From positions 68,854,836-68,918,835 of the forward strand of contig NC_088681.1 of the NCBI RefSeq assembly GCF_950023065.1: a stretch of 64,000 nucleotides of DNA, given 5' to 3'. The DNA comes from Planococcus citri (lineage: Eukaryota > Arthropoda > Insecta > Hemiptera > Pseudococcidae). This document shows, piece after piece, positions 33,201 through 42,941 of the stretch. Position 1 is the first letter of the stretch; each line of letters begins with the position of its first letter. A model generated the notes under the pieces. That model was not told where the DNA came from, ran no database searches, and saw only the letters and a list, made by a program, of their open reading frames with translations. The translations under genes and the position numbers were made by a program.

Positions 33201-36084
33201 AGATTCAATTTTGGAAAAATATATTTGGGTTGGTGATGGGTTGAGCCATTACATAGCGCGTGGCGAAGTAACGTTATCAAATCATTTACCTGACTATTTA
33301 CGCGACCAATTAGCCCTCGAAGAATTACATCGTAGGTTGCGGAGAGCTAATTTCCCTGAAAAATCACACTTTGTAGTCTCTGCAGGTCAGTTAGAATTCA
33401 ATTTTTCGCGCAAACCATATCACATCATTGAAAAACAGCTACACAACATAACCGACTTATTACTCGACAACGGTGCACAGAGCATAATCCTATTATTCCC
33501 TCTGGCAAAACCACGCACACCAGATGAATTTGATATAAAATTGTCTCGTTATGTCGACTTTAAGAACATATATGTACGTGTAGCTAACAATCCTAAGATA
33601 AAATTCTTACGTATGCCAGCTATGAGCTTTTTGGAAACAGAAACTATTCATAGTCAGGGTAAACAATACACCAGACCCAGAGTTGGTGCACGCAAAGAAT
33701 TATTGCCAATGGAACAAAAATTCCACTATGTCTCTGCAATAAAACGATATTTCCCTTCAATCACGGAATACCGTGATGTCCGCAATTTGCTCATCTCAAA
33801 GATAGCACGAATCGAATCATTTAAAGAAAGAATGGCGACACTTCCCACTCAAGCAGAAGTAGAATACCTGGGAAGTGACACCAATGAAAACACAACAGAA
33901 GCTCCAATTTATCAAATTTTAACGCTCAAAAACTCAGATTTAGGCAATAGACTCAAACCAGAAAGAAAAATTAAGAACGCGATTCGCAATCTCTATAACG
34001 ACCCTGCAATTCTATCAGATTCACCAACAGCTATGAGTTTGGGTGAAATATTAGTCGCAAAAATCAATGAACAACGATTCCATAAAATGATAAATAAAAA
34101 GAAAAAACAAAATATCGAGTTCATTGATGCGATAGACAACACTCCTCTCAAGAATGAGAAGCCTGACCCAGTAACCTCTTCACAACTTGTGACGCAGAAA
34201 ACTAATGACCCTGCGTGTGTCATACCAGTCACAATCGGTGCCAGAAAGGTTGCGTTACAACTCGATACAGGGGCACTTCCTAATGTGCTCTCTCGTTTAA
34301 TGGTCAAAACATTCCTTGAAGAGGCTCCGAATTGGGTGAAATTCATAAAACTCAAAAAACAAGTCCAACTTAGATTGGCCAATAATACGCTAATTCCATC
34401 TGCGACGCATATCATTGAACTTCAAATGATACTTGGAAATGAAATGATAAAAGTGCCATTTTACATCATTGATGCACCAGGTCAGACATTCATTTTGGGC
34501 AGAATCTCTATGGATTACTTAAAAATGAAGTTAAATGTACCCGAACGACTCGTAAAATGTAGACCAGAATTTTGTGAAAAATTCACAATACCATTCATGC
34601 ACACTGATGAATTTCAAAGTGCATTGACGGTATTCTCGTTGGTTACTAATGAACAAGAACATGAAACATTTTCCGAAGATATGTCTGACACTCATCATAC
34701 TATCATTGAACAAGAAATCTTTGAAGAGCGTAGATTGGCTCAACGTACTTTTAAAGAGAATTTACGAGCTGATCTAAATATGGCTCTTGAGAATGGATCA
34801 ATTACATTTCAACAAGCGATCCGAGGGTTTGATAGACTACAACATTTTGCCGATATTTTTGACCTCAACCCTGGTAAATACACCGGAGAGCAGGTTAAGT
34901 TCACGTTTCAAGAAGGAAACACACACCTGCAACCATGGAGAGGAGAAAAATTCCGACCTAGTAAAAAATTATTGCCGGCTTTACGCAAAGCAATAACGAA
35001 AATGCTCGCTCTCGGTATCATCAAATATTCACACTCATGCTACATTAACACCTTAGCACCTGTAGTTAAGAAAAATGGAGATATTCGTTTATGTCTCGAT
35101 GCTGACGAACTCAATAAATTCCTAATCAATGTCTTAACTGAGCCAAATACAATCGCAAGCATGCTCTATGACAATGCTGGCGATAAGTTCTTTTGCACCC
35201 TCGACTTCACCGCGGGCTTTTGGCAACTCGAACTTGATTTGGAATCACGTAAATTTACTGCTTTTCAAGTTGAAGGGCAAGTGTACGAATTCACCAGGCT
35301 ACCATATGGCCTGAAGATCTCATCAGGTGAGTTCGTACACATGATTAACCAAGTCATTGAAAATGAGGATGGAATTACAAAATACGTCGACGACATAAAA
35401 ATATCAGGAACAACTTTTGAGGAAACTATCAAAAGACTTGAAAAAGTCTTTCACCTCATAAGAGAGCACGGTCTGAAGCTAAATCCAACAAAAACTCAAT
35501 TTTTCAAAAATTGCGCTGATCATCTTGGTTTCGTAATTTCAGATAAAGGAATTGGAAAACAAAGTGAAAAAATTAGAAAACTAGAGGAATTTGAAAAGAA
35601 ACACACTAAACGAGGAAAATTCTCTCTATCCAAAAAGAACGACATTTTGGCTTTAGTTGGCAATACCGGCCTCTACAGGGATTTTATTCCTGAATATTCC
35701 CAAATTGTAAACCCTATTTACCATCTTACGAAAGGTGATGTACCTGTCGAATGGACAGAAAAACAACAAAAAGCCTTTGAGACCTTGAAAGCTGAATTCA
35801 AGAAGGACTTCAAACTACAACAAGCTCCAAAGGAAGGTGATCTGTTCTTAGACACCCAACTCTCTGATGACTCGATGAACGGAGTACTATTTTATATGGT
35901 CGAGAATGACAAACGAATCATCATGTTCATCTCGATAGCATTTAAAGAGCACCAGAAAAACTTCACCTTATTTGACCGAGAAATTATGTGTTTGGTAAAA
36001 TGTGTTCAAAAATTACAAATGTGGCTACATGGTCGACGAGTCCATGTCAGATCTAACCTTTTACCAATAATCAACCGATTTTGA
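33148..36084 (+). CDS. Pol: SGNH-like domain, protease, reverse transcriptase, RNase H
   Basis: Read by -1 frameshift from gag, about 978 aa to a TGA at 36082. Order: an SGNH-hydrolase-like domain (GDG at 33232-33240, SAGQLEF about 50 residues later, then IILLFPLAKPR); an aspartic protease (LDTGA, Asp codon 34264; later ILGRISMDYL); a Ty3-type RT with catalytic residues intact (LDFTAGFW, Asp 35203; YVDD 35383-35394); and RNase H with LFLDTQLSDDS (35851) and the FDREIMC Glu (35980). At the usual third acidic RNase H position (TDH.PL) the sequence reads RSNLLPI, Asn at 36055, so RNase H may be weakened. No integrase follows. A non-retroviral SGNH-like module ahead of protease is the unusual feature; its catalytic Ser is replaced by Gly. 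Confidence 0.82.
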   Translation, partial: RKPLGSRGATPSAFIAPSDSILEKYIWVGDGLSHYIARGEVTLSNHLPDYLRDQLALEELHRRLRRANFPEKSHFVVSAGQLEFNFSRKPYHIIEKQLHNITDLLLDNGAQSIILLFPLAKPRTPDEFDIKLSRYVDFKNIYVRVANNPKIKFLRMPAMSFLETETIHSQGKQYTRPRVGARKELLPMEQKFHYVSAIKRYFPSITEYRDVRNLLISKIARIESFKERMATLPTQAEVEYLGSDTNENTTEAPIYQILTLKNSDLGNRLKPERKIKNAIRNLYNDPAILSDSPTAMSLGEILVAKINEQRFHKMINKKKKQNIEFIDAIDNTPLKNEKPDPVTSSQLVTQKTNDPACVIPVTIGARKVALQLDTGALPNVLSRLMVKTFLEEAPNWVKFIKLKKQVQLRLANNTLIPSATHIIELQMILGNEMIKVPFYIIDAPGQTFILGRISMDYLKMKLNVPERLVKCRPEFCEKFTIPFMHTDEFQSALTVFSLVTNEQEHETFSEDMSDTHHTIIEQEIFEERRLAQRTFKENLRADLNMALENGSITFQQAIRGFDRLQHFADIFDLNPGKYTGEQVKFTFQEGNTHLQPWRGEKFRPSKKLLPALRKAITKMLALGIIKYSHSCYINTLAPVVKKNGDIRLCLDADELNKFLINVLTEPNTIASMLYDNAGDKFFCTLDFTAGFWQLELDLESRKFTAFQVEGQVYEFTRLPYGLKISSGEFVHMINQVIENEDGITKYVDDIKISGTTFEETIKRLEKVFHLIREHGLKLNPTKTQFFKNCADHLGFVISDKGIGKQSEKIRKLEEFEKKHTKRGKFSLSKKNDILALVGNTGLYRDFIPEYSQIVNPIYHLTKGDVPVEWTEKQQKAFETLKAEFKKDFKLQQAPKEGDLFLDTQLSDDSMNGVLFYMVENDKRIIMFISIAFKEHQKNFTLFDREIMCLVKCVQKLQMWLHGRRVHVRSNLLPIINRF

Positions 36085-36483
36085 GAAATTGCTCAAACCC
36101 ACCGAAAGGCGGCTCACTGGGTAACCGTTCTAAATTGTTACGATATTATTTATGATATGAATTTTTCGAACAAGGCCCTTTATAAAATAAAGGCACCTGA
36201 ATTAGAAGTTCACAATGTTGAAATTCCGGATGACTCAGATCCAACAGAGCTGGAACCATTTGAACCTCAAACTGAGCTATCGGAACCTCACTCACAAGAA
36301 TTTGAGACAGGAATTGCACCCCTGGAAGTCAAATTTCTTGCCGAAAACATTCCTGAACTTCATAAACGTCTCAGAAACATCTCATCATATCAGCAGACAG
36401 ACACGACGTGTAAGAAACTTATTGAAATTCTTGAGGAAAGTACCCCCCAGCGTAATAAAAAGAGCAAGAGGTCGTCCACGTAA
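36085..36483 (+). pseudogene. In-frame Pol extension after TGA: RNase H to integrase linker
   Basis: Past the TGA the same frame runs open to 36483. It first reads like the end of the connection segment (HWVTVLNCYDIIYD, compare RW...L..YD..I.Y in Ty3 Pol), then an acidic linker, then IPELHKRLRNISSYQQTDTTC, the typical lead-in to an integrase. The integrase does not follow; the frame ends in a short basic tail. Either TGA readthrough or a simple nonsense mutation explains the break. Confidence 0.6.
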
Positions 36484-36934
36484 GAATAGGGCAATTGAAT
36501 CTTCGTCTCAAGAGACTATTTCGACAATCGATGATAGCCAAGACAGTCAGGATAGCCAAGATTCTGACGATGAAATATTTTTGGATGCTCCTATGACACT
36601 CCAAAGATTACCCGATAATGACCTCTCCAATGCGCAAAACCCATTGGACACCCCACCTGACTCTGTACTTCCAGAATCGCAACCTAGCGAAACTTCAAAC
36701 GTTCCTAGGGCAGGGGCAAGTGCTCAAAGGCCTACCTCATTACCAACTAGGACACGATCTGAACGAGTTCTCGCTAGATTACGGACGAAACCAGCGACAC
36801 ACTGGAAAAAACAGCTCGAGACTAAATTCCTAAATTACGTATCTGATAGCGATCAAGAGCCTATCGCTCGTTTTTATGAGATGGTTCCTGATGAAAAATC
36901 AGACGATGAAGGAAACCAACTATGGAACACCTAA
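36440..36934 (+). pseudogene. Pol C-terminal tail with AT-hook, out of frame
   Basis: In another frame (open from an ATG at 36215, but compositionally meaningful only from about 36440) there is an AT-hook-like KRARGRPRKNR, a Ser/Asp/Gln repeat (DDSQDSQDSQDSDDE), and a basic RTRSERVLARLRTK, ending at 36934. This resembles the variable tail that follows integrase in many Ty3 elements. Its abrupt junction with the pre-integrase linker suggests that the whole integrase was deleted near 36430-36455. It could also be translated as a separate acidic, chromatin-binding protein from the upstream ATG; no evidence decides. Confidence 0.45.
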
Positions 36935-39637
36935 TGCTTTGCAAAAAATTCACCACTTTTATCGTTGTGAACTGAAAGATGTACAAAAATTCCCTTTCCA
37001 TATGTCCTGTTACATCCTTTGACCGCAACAATCACCACGTATTACAACGGAGAAGTGTACAAAAAACCCAAAATCATATGTCCTGTTACACTTTGCAGTC
37101 ACCATAAAAATTCAAAAGATAAAAAATAATCTCACCAATAGCTAATTATCGCAATTAAAAATTCGCGAAATCACAAGATCTAGGTCTTGTTACATTTCTT
37201 AGTCACCCATATATTTTTTTTTGTTTGTTTTAATCACAACACACACCCAACAAGCAAAGCATTAAGAACAAGTCGGTGTAAATATTTTTTTTTCCTTTTG
37301 AGTCTTATAACCCCTTCTACTATCCTATTATGGCACGTATACTTTTACAGATAGAAAATTACAATCTAAAATTGCTTGGAAGTACACCAAAAAACACCTT
37401 ATCATATGTCCTCGTGCATTTCCAAGTGAAAACATTTTCTTTTCCTCTAAATTCAAAATTATATTCGATCATTAATTCATTTTCGTCCTCAGTACTTTGT
37501 CTATAAGTAAGTATTCTAAGACACTTACCAAGAACGATGTTTTTAACTCGTAATTCCGACCCTAAGTAAAATACAATCTTACATCGCTTGGAGATATGCT
37601 AAATACTCTACCCTATATCCTTGCATACTTCCAAGTAATAATGCTCCTTTAACGTAAATGTAAAAATCACTCGATTTCATTATCACAAATACACACAATA
37701 ACCGATTCCTTTTTATGTTAATCGTAGTTCTAGCCCTTGGTAAAATACACCACGGATACATAGCAGGTAGACGAACCTGGAACCCAACTGTGTCATTTAC
37801 GTACACAAACATCAACAACGCATCTTCACACCCCGAATTCGTTACTCCAAAACAGTAAGCGAGTGTGACATTGACCCTACTACATCTCGTCAACACAGAG
37901 CGCATACACCCGCATATGACAGCTGGAGAAGAATACGCAAACGAACCCAAATAAACATGTACACAGATTGGTCTGAGATTTGCTACCCGATGACTTGGGA
38001 AAAGAATACGCTTATCAAGTAAATTAAATACGATTCACGAGTATTCCATGAAATAATTATCTTCTCAATAGCCCATATACCTATCTTCTTTTCATAAAAT
38101 ACGAATTCAAATACACGCAAACATACCTAGATCTAGGTCCTGGTATGTTATAGAATACTATTCGTTCTCCTAAACTTATCCATATAGCACACCCTTGTTC
38201 AAACACACCTTACAATATACCTACTTCCACTCAACCCAGAAATCATTTTTTTTTCTTTTCCTATTAAAATCTTCGACTCGTAATCGTAGGTATAATATAA
38301 GCTGTACATATATGTAACCTTAATTAAAAATCTCTCGAACACAGCATTTACTGCCCAACAACAGTAAAATGCCCTTACGTAATATTCTACACAGTGTGTT
38401 TATTGTTTCAGTATACGCCACGATATGTAAATATTATGCCACTATAGGATATTGTACCATGTCCCCTAATAAAATCAAAACGATCTTCTCTAAAAATTGA
38501 TAACCGCATGGTTCCCAGCGCAGCACAGAAGACAATTTTGGTCAACGGCGCGAGTAAATAGGATTGCTAGCTGCTCATAAAAACGTCAAATAAGTTAGTA
38601 CCTCGTTAAGATATCAAGTAAGGTACAAAATTCGAACAACACCGGCAGCATTACAGATGAATTAATCGTCTACAGTGCAAGCGATAAGCCTGCATTACTT
38701 CGACGATTCATAGCGATCTCTACGAATTCGCTACTTTGAAAAATTGAACTATGTGCAAAATTCCATGCATTTTATTCGTCTGGCGATCTTGATTTTTTTT
38801 GTATAGTCAGCTTTTTTCGGAAAATTCAGTTCATAGAAACTTAGAATGAAGTCCAGACGAAGTGCTACCACATCCAGAGAGACCATTCGATAAAATAGTC
38901 AAAAGCCATAAAAACTTCAACAGACGGCGATACTTGTCACTCATATTTTTCTCTCTTTATTCGATTATTTTATTTTTCGATAATTACCTCGCCTTCTTAT
39001 CTATTTCTCACGCACAAGTGTTCTTACGATCATATACGCACCAAAATTTTATGGATTTGGAGGTGGGGACGATTTTTTCACCTATCTGTATCATCCAAAA
39101 AGATAGAAAACTGAAATAAAGGTGCTACCTTTTCTCGAATCTCACCTCATTATATGTAGTGCTGGGATCCATACGACACCTCTCGACTTAGCTGTGGTAA
39201 GTTTTGACTCTACTTTACCTATTCGATCCGAGTTTGCTTTATATTTCAACTTGATCTAGCTGGCTTATATTTAAGTAAGTTAGTTGGATCTTTTGCATCG
39301 AATTCGCGAGTGATTATTTGTACCTTTGCACCAAAATATTCAGTCTTATTATTTTTTCCAATTTTTTCCTCAAAAATCCAGATTTTGAACACAATTTCAC
39401 CTGATCAACTATTCGATCAATATTGTCAACTCCTTGTTGACAATCTCCCGTTTCAATCGAATCATTCAGCTTGATTATAATTTTGCATCGAACCACTCCA
39501 ACTAATTTTTGAATTTTTCGACCAATTTTGATCAGATTTTTTTCGACCATTTTTCCAAAAAATTTATTCGATTATTCGAATATTTTCCCGAACAACTTTC
39601 AAATCTTTAATCATCGCAGTTTGATTTCCTAGAAATC
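36935..39637 (+). other. 2.7-kb non-coding spacer with recurring short motif
   Basis: No credible ORF. TCATATGTCCTGTTACA or close variants recur at about 36998, 37076, 37183, 37401 and 37608, with related TTCCAAGT strings nearby. AGATCTAGGTC occurs near 37178 and 38130. The 85-codon frame at 38862 has no ATG start and no domain. The last 40 nt contain two splice-acceptor-like sites (CATCGCAG at 39620, TTTCCTAG at 39632) just before the ATG of the next ORF. Confidence 0.5.
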
Positions 39638-41791
39638 ATGTCGTATTGCGAGATTATTTGCGACCAGTGCAAGCTATCTTTAGCACTGCCCGGACCATTT
39701 GCAAGGGCAATTCATGATGATATTTACATAACAGCATGTAGGCACCTTTTCCATTTTGGATGCCTATATCGCTTGTATATAAATTCCACTACTAGAACAG
39801 AACAAGGTGCACAATGTGTCCCCTGTCCTCATCCGTCATGTAAGCAAATGATCTTAGGATCTGATTCTTTCTTTGTGGATCAATCCTTACGAATATTCCA
39901 AGTACTCAACACTGACTCTAGAGTCCAGTCTCTCGTAAATCAACTCGCATTACAACGAGATTACATCACACGTATCGAGATGGTGATGATTAACGAGAAT
40001 ATTGAACTAAAAAATCAGCTGGAGGAGTATCGACGAGAACACTTCAATTTAATGACTCGATACAACTTGCTCCTAGATCATCAGATAGGCAATCTATTTT
40101 CGAATATACGTCCGAGAATAAATTCCTCAAACAATCCTCAACCTTCTTCTTCTCAAACTGCATCCGTCATGCCACAATCTTCGACTTCAAATTCCGATGT
40201 ACCGCAGTTTACATCCCCCCCACCACTGTGGCGACAATTTCAAAACTCAGCACAACCTCTCTTCGCAAAACCACAAACTTCTTGTGATTCTGCACTGATT
40301 CAAAGACCAGAGCCTGTAGAGACCCCAATTCCAACGATTGTCACCCCTCGACAACAAACTGTCCAAGCTGGTTCATTAACCCAGCCCATAATCTCGCAGC
40401 TCAAATATGTAGACGTAGTTGGAACACCCTCCACTTCGTCAGACAGCTCTAGAGCCTCAGGTTCCGGCATTAGTACGACTTCGGATCGCGTAGCTCCTAC
40501 GACACTACGATCCAAAATTTTCCCCCCAAAGCCAAAAAAGGGCACTTCTGCTGACAAGCGCCTTTTTCATAAAAATTATAGAGCCCGGTTCGGCTCCGAT
40601 TCAGCTGAAATAGAACCTTTCTATCCCATTAATTCGTACCCGCATGGCTTTACGGCAGCAGGATACGAAATTTTGGACGATGCTTATATCATCGTATTTT
40701 TGGCCTATAATATCCTAATTATGGGGGATGGACACGCTGATGGTATCGCAAGATACTTAAGTGTATCTAAACCCTATGAAAACCTGATTGACATAGAAAT
40801 GTACCGTAGAGACCTTCTAGCTTCTGAATTACTCTTATATCTCGAAACGTTCTTAAAACTCCCAAAACGAATTATGATGTCAATTGGGAATTTTGACGTA
40901 CAAAGAGGTACGTCATATGGACAATTCTTCAATATATTCCAAGCTATTATTCTATTATTCAAAAAACTAAAAGTGCAAGAACTCATAATCCTTCCACTTA
41001 TCCCTCACAAGAAAGTCAATCAGGAACAATTTTCAGAAATTAACAGAGCTTTAAATTACGATTGGGAAAGAACTCTTGGAGCTAGAATAACTAGAATTCC
41101 ACATATTTTCGAAGAATTCCATACAGATAGGGCAGGAATCGACCAATATGGCCCATTCTACCCATCCAACCAATATGCCAACGTGCTTCTAGCCCTCAGA
41201 AATGAGCTTATCCCAGACGTACTTCCCAGACACCCTACAAGCCAATCTCCCAGACCCCCTACACCTGATGTTGAAATTCCTCCAAATAATATTCTTCCTT
41301 TACTACCACTGGATCTTCGAATTCCCAGAATTTGCTTGACCCCTGTTAAAATAGATCCTCCTCCTACCACGACTTCATCTACTAAATTATCCCAAACTAC
41401 AACCCTTTCCACCCCCTCTACCTCTTCTTGTTCAAGCAGAACAGATCTAGCGGTGCAAAGTGTACAAATTTCCACCGAAAAGAATGCAAACAATCTCGGA
41501 AAGAAAGGTAAACCACGCCGTGTAGAACGTCGTAAACGCGATGAGGAGGAAAGCTTAGTTCGAAATGTACGACGACGCACCGATCCCATCGTGCGTATGG
41601 TAGAAGAAGCTATAGAGCAGGTGGAAAAAACCAGCATGCCACCAGTTAATGTGCCACGCGACCGCGCGGCTCGTATGTTTGCTTCTGATTCCAGGTCATC
41701 TTTAAATGATCAACGAACGCCATCACGAGATGATGAGACAGAGAAAAAGGAGGCTGAGAAAGACATCAATTCATCAGGCCAAAACCAGTAG
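39638..41791 (+). CDS. RING-H2 / coiled-coil / SGNH-like protein in the env position
   Basis: ATG at 39638, 717 aa, intact. Residues 8-63 form a RING-H2 finger: C8-x2-C11, C34-x-H36-x2-H39-x2-C42, C60-x2-C63, the E3 ubiquitin-ligase fold. About 95-150 is a coiled coil, then a Ser/Pro/Thr-rich linker. About 330-525 is an SGNH-hydrolase-like domain: block I ILIMGDGHADGIARYL (G363-D364-G365), block III SIGNFDV (G417-D420), IILPLIPHKKV, and a block V-like DQYGPFYPSNQYA (D502) without the usual His. The nucleophile Ser is Gly. A Pro/Thr-rich tail and a basic, nuclear-signal-like GKKGKPRRVERRKRD end the protein. No signal peptide or membrane segment is seen, so it is not an envelope. A subgenomic spliced or internally initiated RNA would be needed. 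Confidence 0.75.
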   Translation: MSYCEIICDQCKLSLALPGPFARAIHDDIYITACRHLFHFGCLYRLYINSTTRTEQGAQCVPCPHPSCKQMILGSDSFFVDQSLRIFQVLNTDSRVQSLVNQLALQRDYITRIEMVMINENIELKNQLEEYRREHFNLMTRYNLLLDHQIGNLFSNIRPRINSSNNPQPSSSQTASVMPQSSTSNSDVPQFTSPPPLWRQFQNSAQPLFAKPQTSCDSALIQRPEPVETPIPTIVTPRQQTVQAGSLTQPIISQLKYVDVVGTPSTSSDSSRASGSGISTTSDRVAPTTLRSKIFPPKPKKGTSADKRLFHKNYRARFGSDSAEIEPFYPINSYPHGFTAAGYEILDDAYIIVFLAYNILIMGDGHADGIARYLSVSKPYENLIDIEMYRRDLLASELLLYLETFLKLPKRIMMSIGNFDVQRGTSYGQFFNIFQAIILLFKKLKVQELIILPLIPHKKVNQEQFSEINRALNYDWERTLGARITRIPHIFEEFHTDRAGIDQYGPFYPSNQYANVLLALRNELIPDVLPRHPTSQSPRPPTPDVEIPPNNILPLLPLDLRIPRICLTPVKIDPPPTTTSSTKLSQTTTLSTPSTSSCSSRTDLAVQSVQISTEKNANNLGKKGKPRRVERRKRDEEESLVRNVRRRTDPIVRMVEEAIEQVEKTSMPPVNVPRDRAARMFASDSRSSLNDQRTPSRDDETEKKEAEKDINSSGQNQ

Positions 41792-41880
41792 AGCTCTGGA
41801 TCACTGGGATTGGATCGCAGTTGTAAAAATTGAATTTTCCATATACGTATTAACCAATTATATTTAACCCTAGATTTAAA

Positions 41881-41910
41881 TATAAAAGTAGAACATTACT
41901 AACGTTTCAG
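41881..41910 (+). promoter_or_regulatory. Possible internal core promoter
   Basis: TATAAAAG (41881-41888) lies 28 nt before the A of a TCAGAC initiator-like sequence (41907-41912), a canonical spacing. The same TTTCAG could instead be a splice acceptor with TACTAAC (41897-41903) just upstream as branch point. Confidence 0.4.
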
Positions 41911-41937
41911 ACGCTCATCTATAAACAAGCTACACAA

Positions 41938-41982
41938 GTGAGTATTTTTCGAAAAACATACTAATAGTTTGCTTCCCTACAG
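41938..41982 (+). other. Intron-like 45-nt sequence
   Basis: GTGAGT at the 5' end, a TACTAAT branch-point-like string, a pyrimidine tract and a terminal CTACAG make a complete minimal intron. Upstream, 41911-41937 would be a tiny exon. Downstream, 41983 onwards would lead to ATGs at 41990, 42018 and 42027. If real, it marks a distinct 3' transcript of the element. Such a short intron is unusual outside certain lineages. Confidence 0.4.
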
Positions 41983-42026
41983 AATTATTATGACTCGAAA
42001 ACAACACAGTCCAGAGTAATGATCCC

Positions 42027-42446
42027 ATGCTAATTGACGACTTTGAGAGATGTTTAACTCGAAAAAAGCTGAGATTCCTTGATAATGATACTGTTGGTGA
42101 CCAAACAACTACAACTTCTCATCACACAATACCACTACTTCTTCAACAAATAATTTTCACAAATCAACATTATTCAATAGTTCATATTTTTGCATTCTTT
42201 ACAATATTTGTCTTTTATATGCATTCATATTCAAATTCTGTATCACGTGTCTACTTTTATACATTTAGTTTTATGCCATGCACATATATTATCCCTTTAG
42301 AATTAGACGAATATCTTAGAATTACGCAAAACAATAGAATTAAGCAAAATCCTAGGATTAAGCAAAATTTTTCTTTTCTCCCTGAAACTTTTCGCAATTT
42401 TTTCATACAACTTTTTACATTTATTCTCTGTTCTCTACAATGTTAG
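42027..42446 (+). CDS. Hypothetical 139-aa ORF, giant element 3' region
   Basis: ATG start, charged N terminus (DDFERCLTRKKLRF), then one hydrophobic stretch (IVHIFAFFTIFVFYMH) that could span a membrane. There is no recognisable domain. The second half is repetitive (NRIKQNPRIKQNF), and the underlying DNA is duplicated at 42440-42530 with a related frame. It may be chance coding in AT-rich DNA; its position after an intron-like sequence is the only argument for it. Confidence 0.25.
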   Translation: MLIDDFERCLTRKKLRFLDNDTVGDQTTTTSHHTIPLLLQQIIFTNQHYSIVHIFAFFTIFVFYMHSYSNSVSRVYFYTFSFMPCTYIIPLELDEYLRITQNNRIKQNPRIKQNFSFLPETFRNFFIQLFTFILCSLQC

Positions 42447-42710
42447 ATTCATGTTTTTACACATTTATTCTCATGCCATGTACATATAGTATGCCTTTAA
42501 AATTAATCTTAGAATTACACAAAACGGTAGAATTAAGCAAAATTTTTGAAACTACATGCACTTTCGGAAAGATAGGGCCGCATAATGTACAAATTAGAAC
42601 ACACAGTGACGTTAATCAACTTTTCTTAGCTTTCGAACTTTTTTCAACTTTATACTTTTGGTCGTCACATCTGAACAAAAATTAGGGAACAAAAATTTAA
42701 AATCTGCAAT

Positions 42711-42941
42711 ATGACAATTGTAAAACTTTCTATAAAAGAAGCTAGCTTTTCGTCTCCGTCATATTTGCAAGAAATAGGAAATCTTCAGAAATTTATAGGT
42801 CAAATTACCATAATGACACTTAATGACCAAGAACCACTCACATTAGCAGAGCACATACTTCGCGTATTTATTCTATCCAGTTATAAGGAAAACCTTCAGT
42901 TCATACCCATTAAGACATTTAGGATACATTTGGCTACATAA
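42711..42941 (+). CDS. Hypothetical 76-aa ORF
   Basis: ATG start with no low-complexity bias: a mixed-composition peptide with LTLAEHILRVFILSS in a helical style. No domain recognised. It lies 0.4 kb before the 3' LTR. Low support. Confidence 0.2.
   Translation: MTIVKLSIKEASFSSPSYLQEIGNLQKFIGQITIMTLNDQEPLTLAEHILRVFILSSYKENLQFIPIKTFRIHLAT

Noticed and set aside
33993..34415. 140-codon minus-strand frame inside pol
   Set aside because: Shadow of the intact pol frame.
38862..39119. 85-codon frame in the giant-element spacer, considered as an envelope fragment
   Set aside because: No ATG start, one chance hydrophobic patch, no signal peptide or cysteine pattern.
41158..41637. 159-codon minus-strand frame opposite the RING/SGNH ORF
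   Set aside because: Antisense shadow of the Pro/Thr-rich part of the real ORF; Ser/Arg/Val-rich composition mirrors it.
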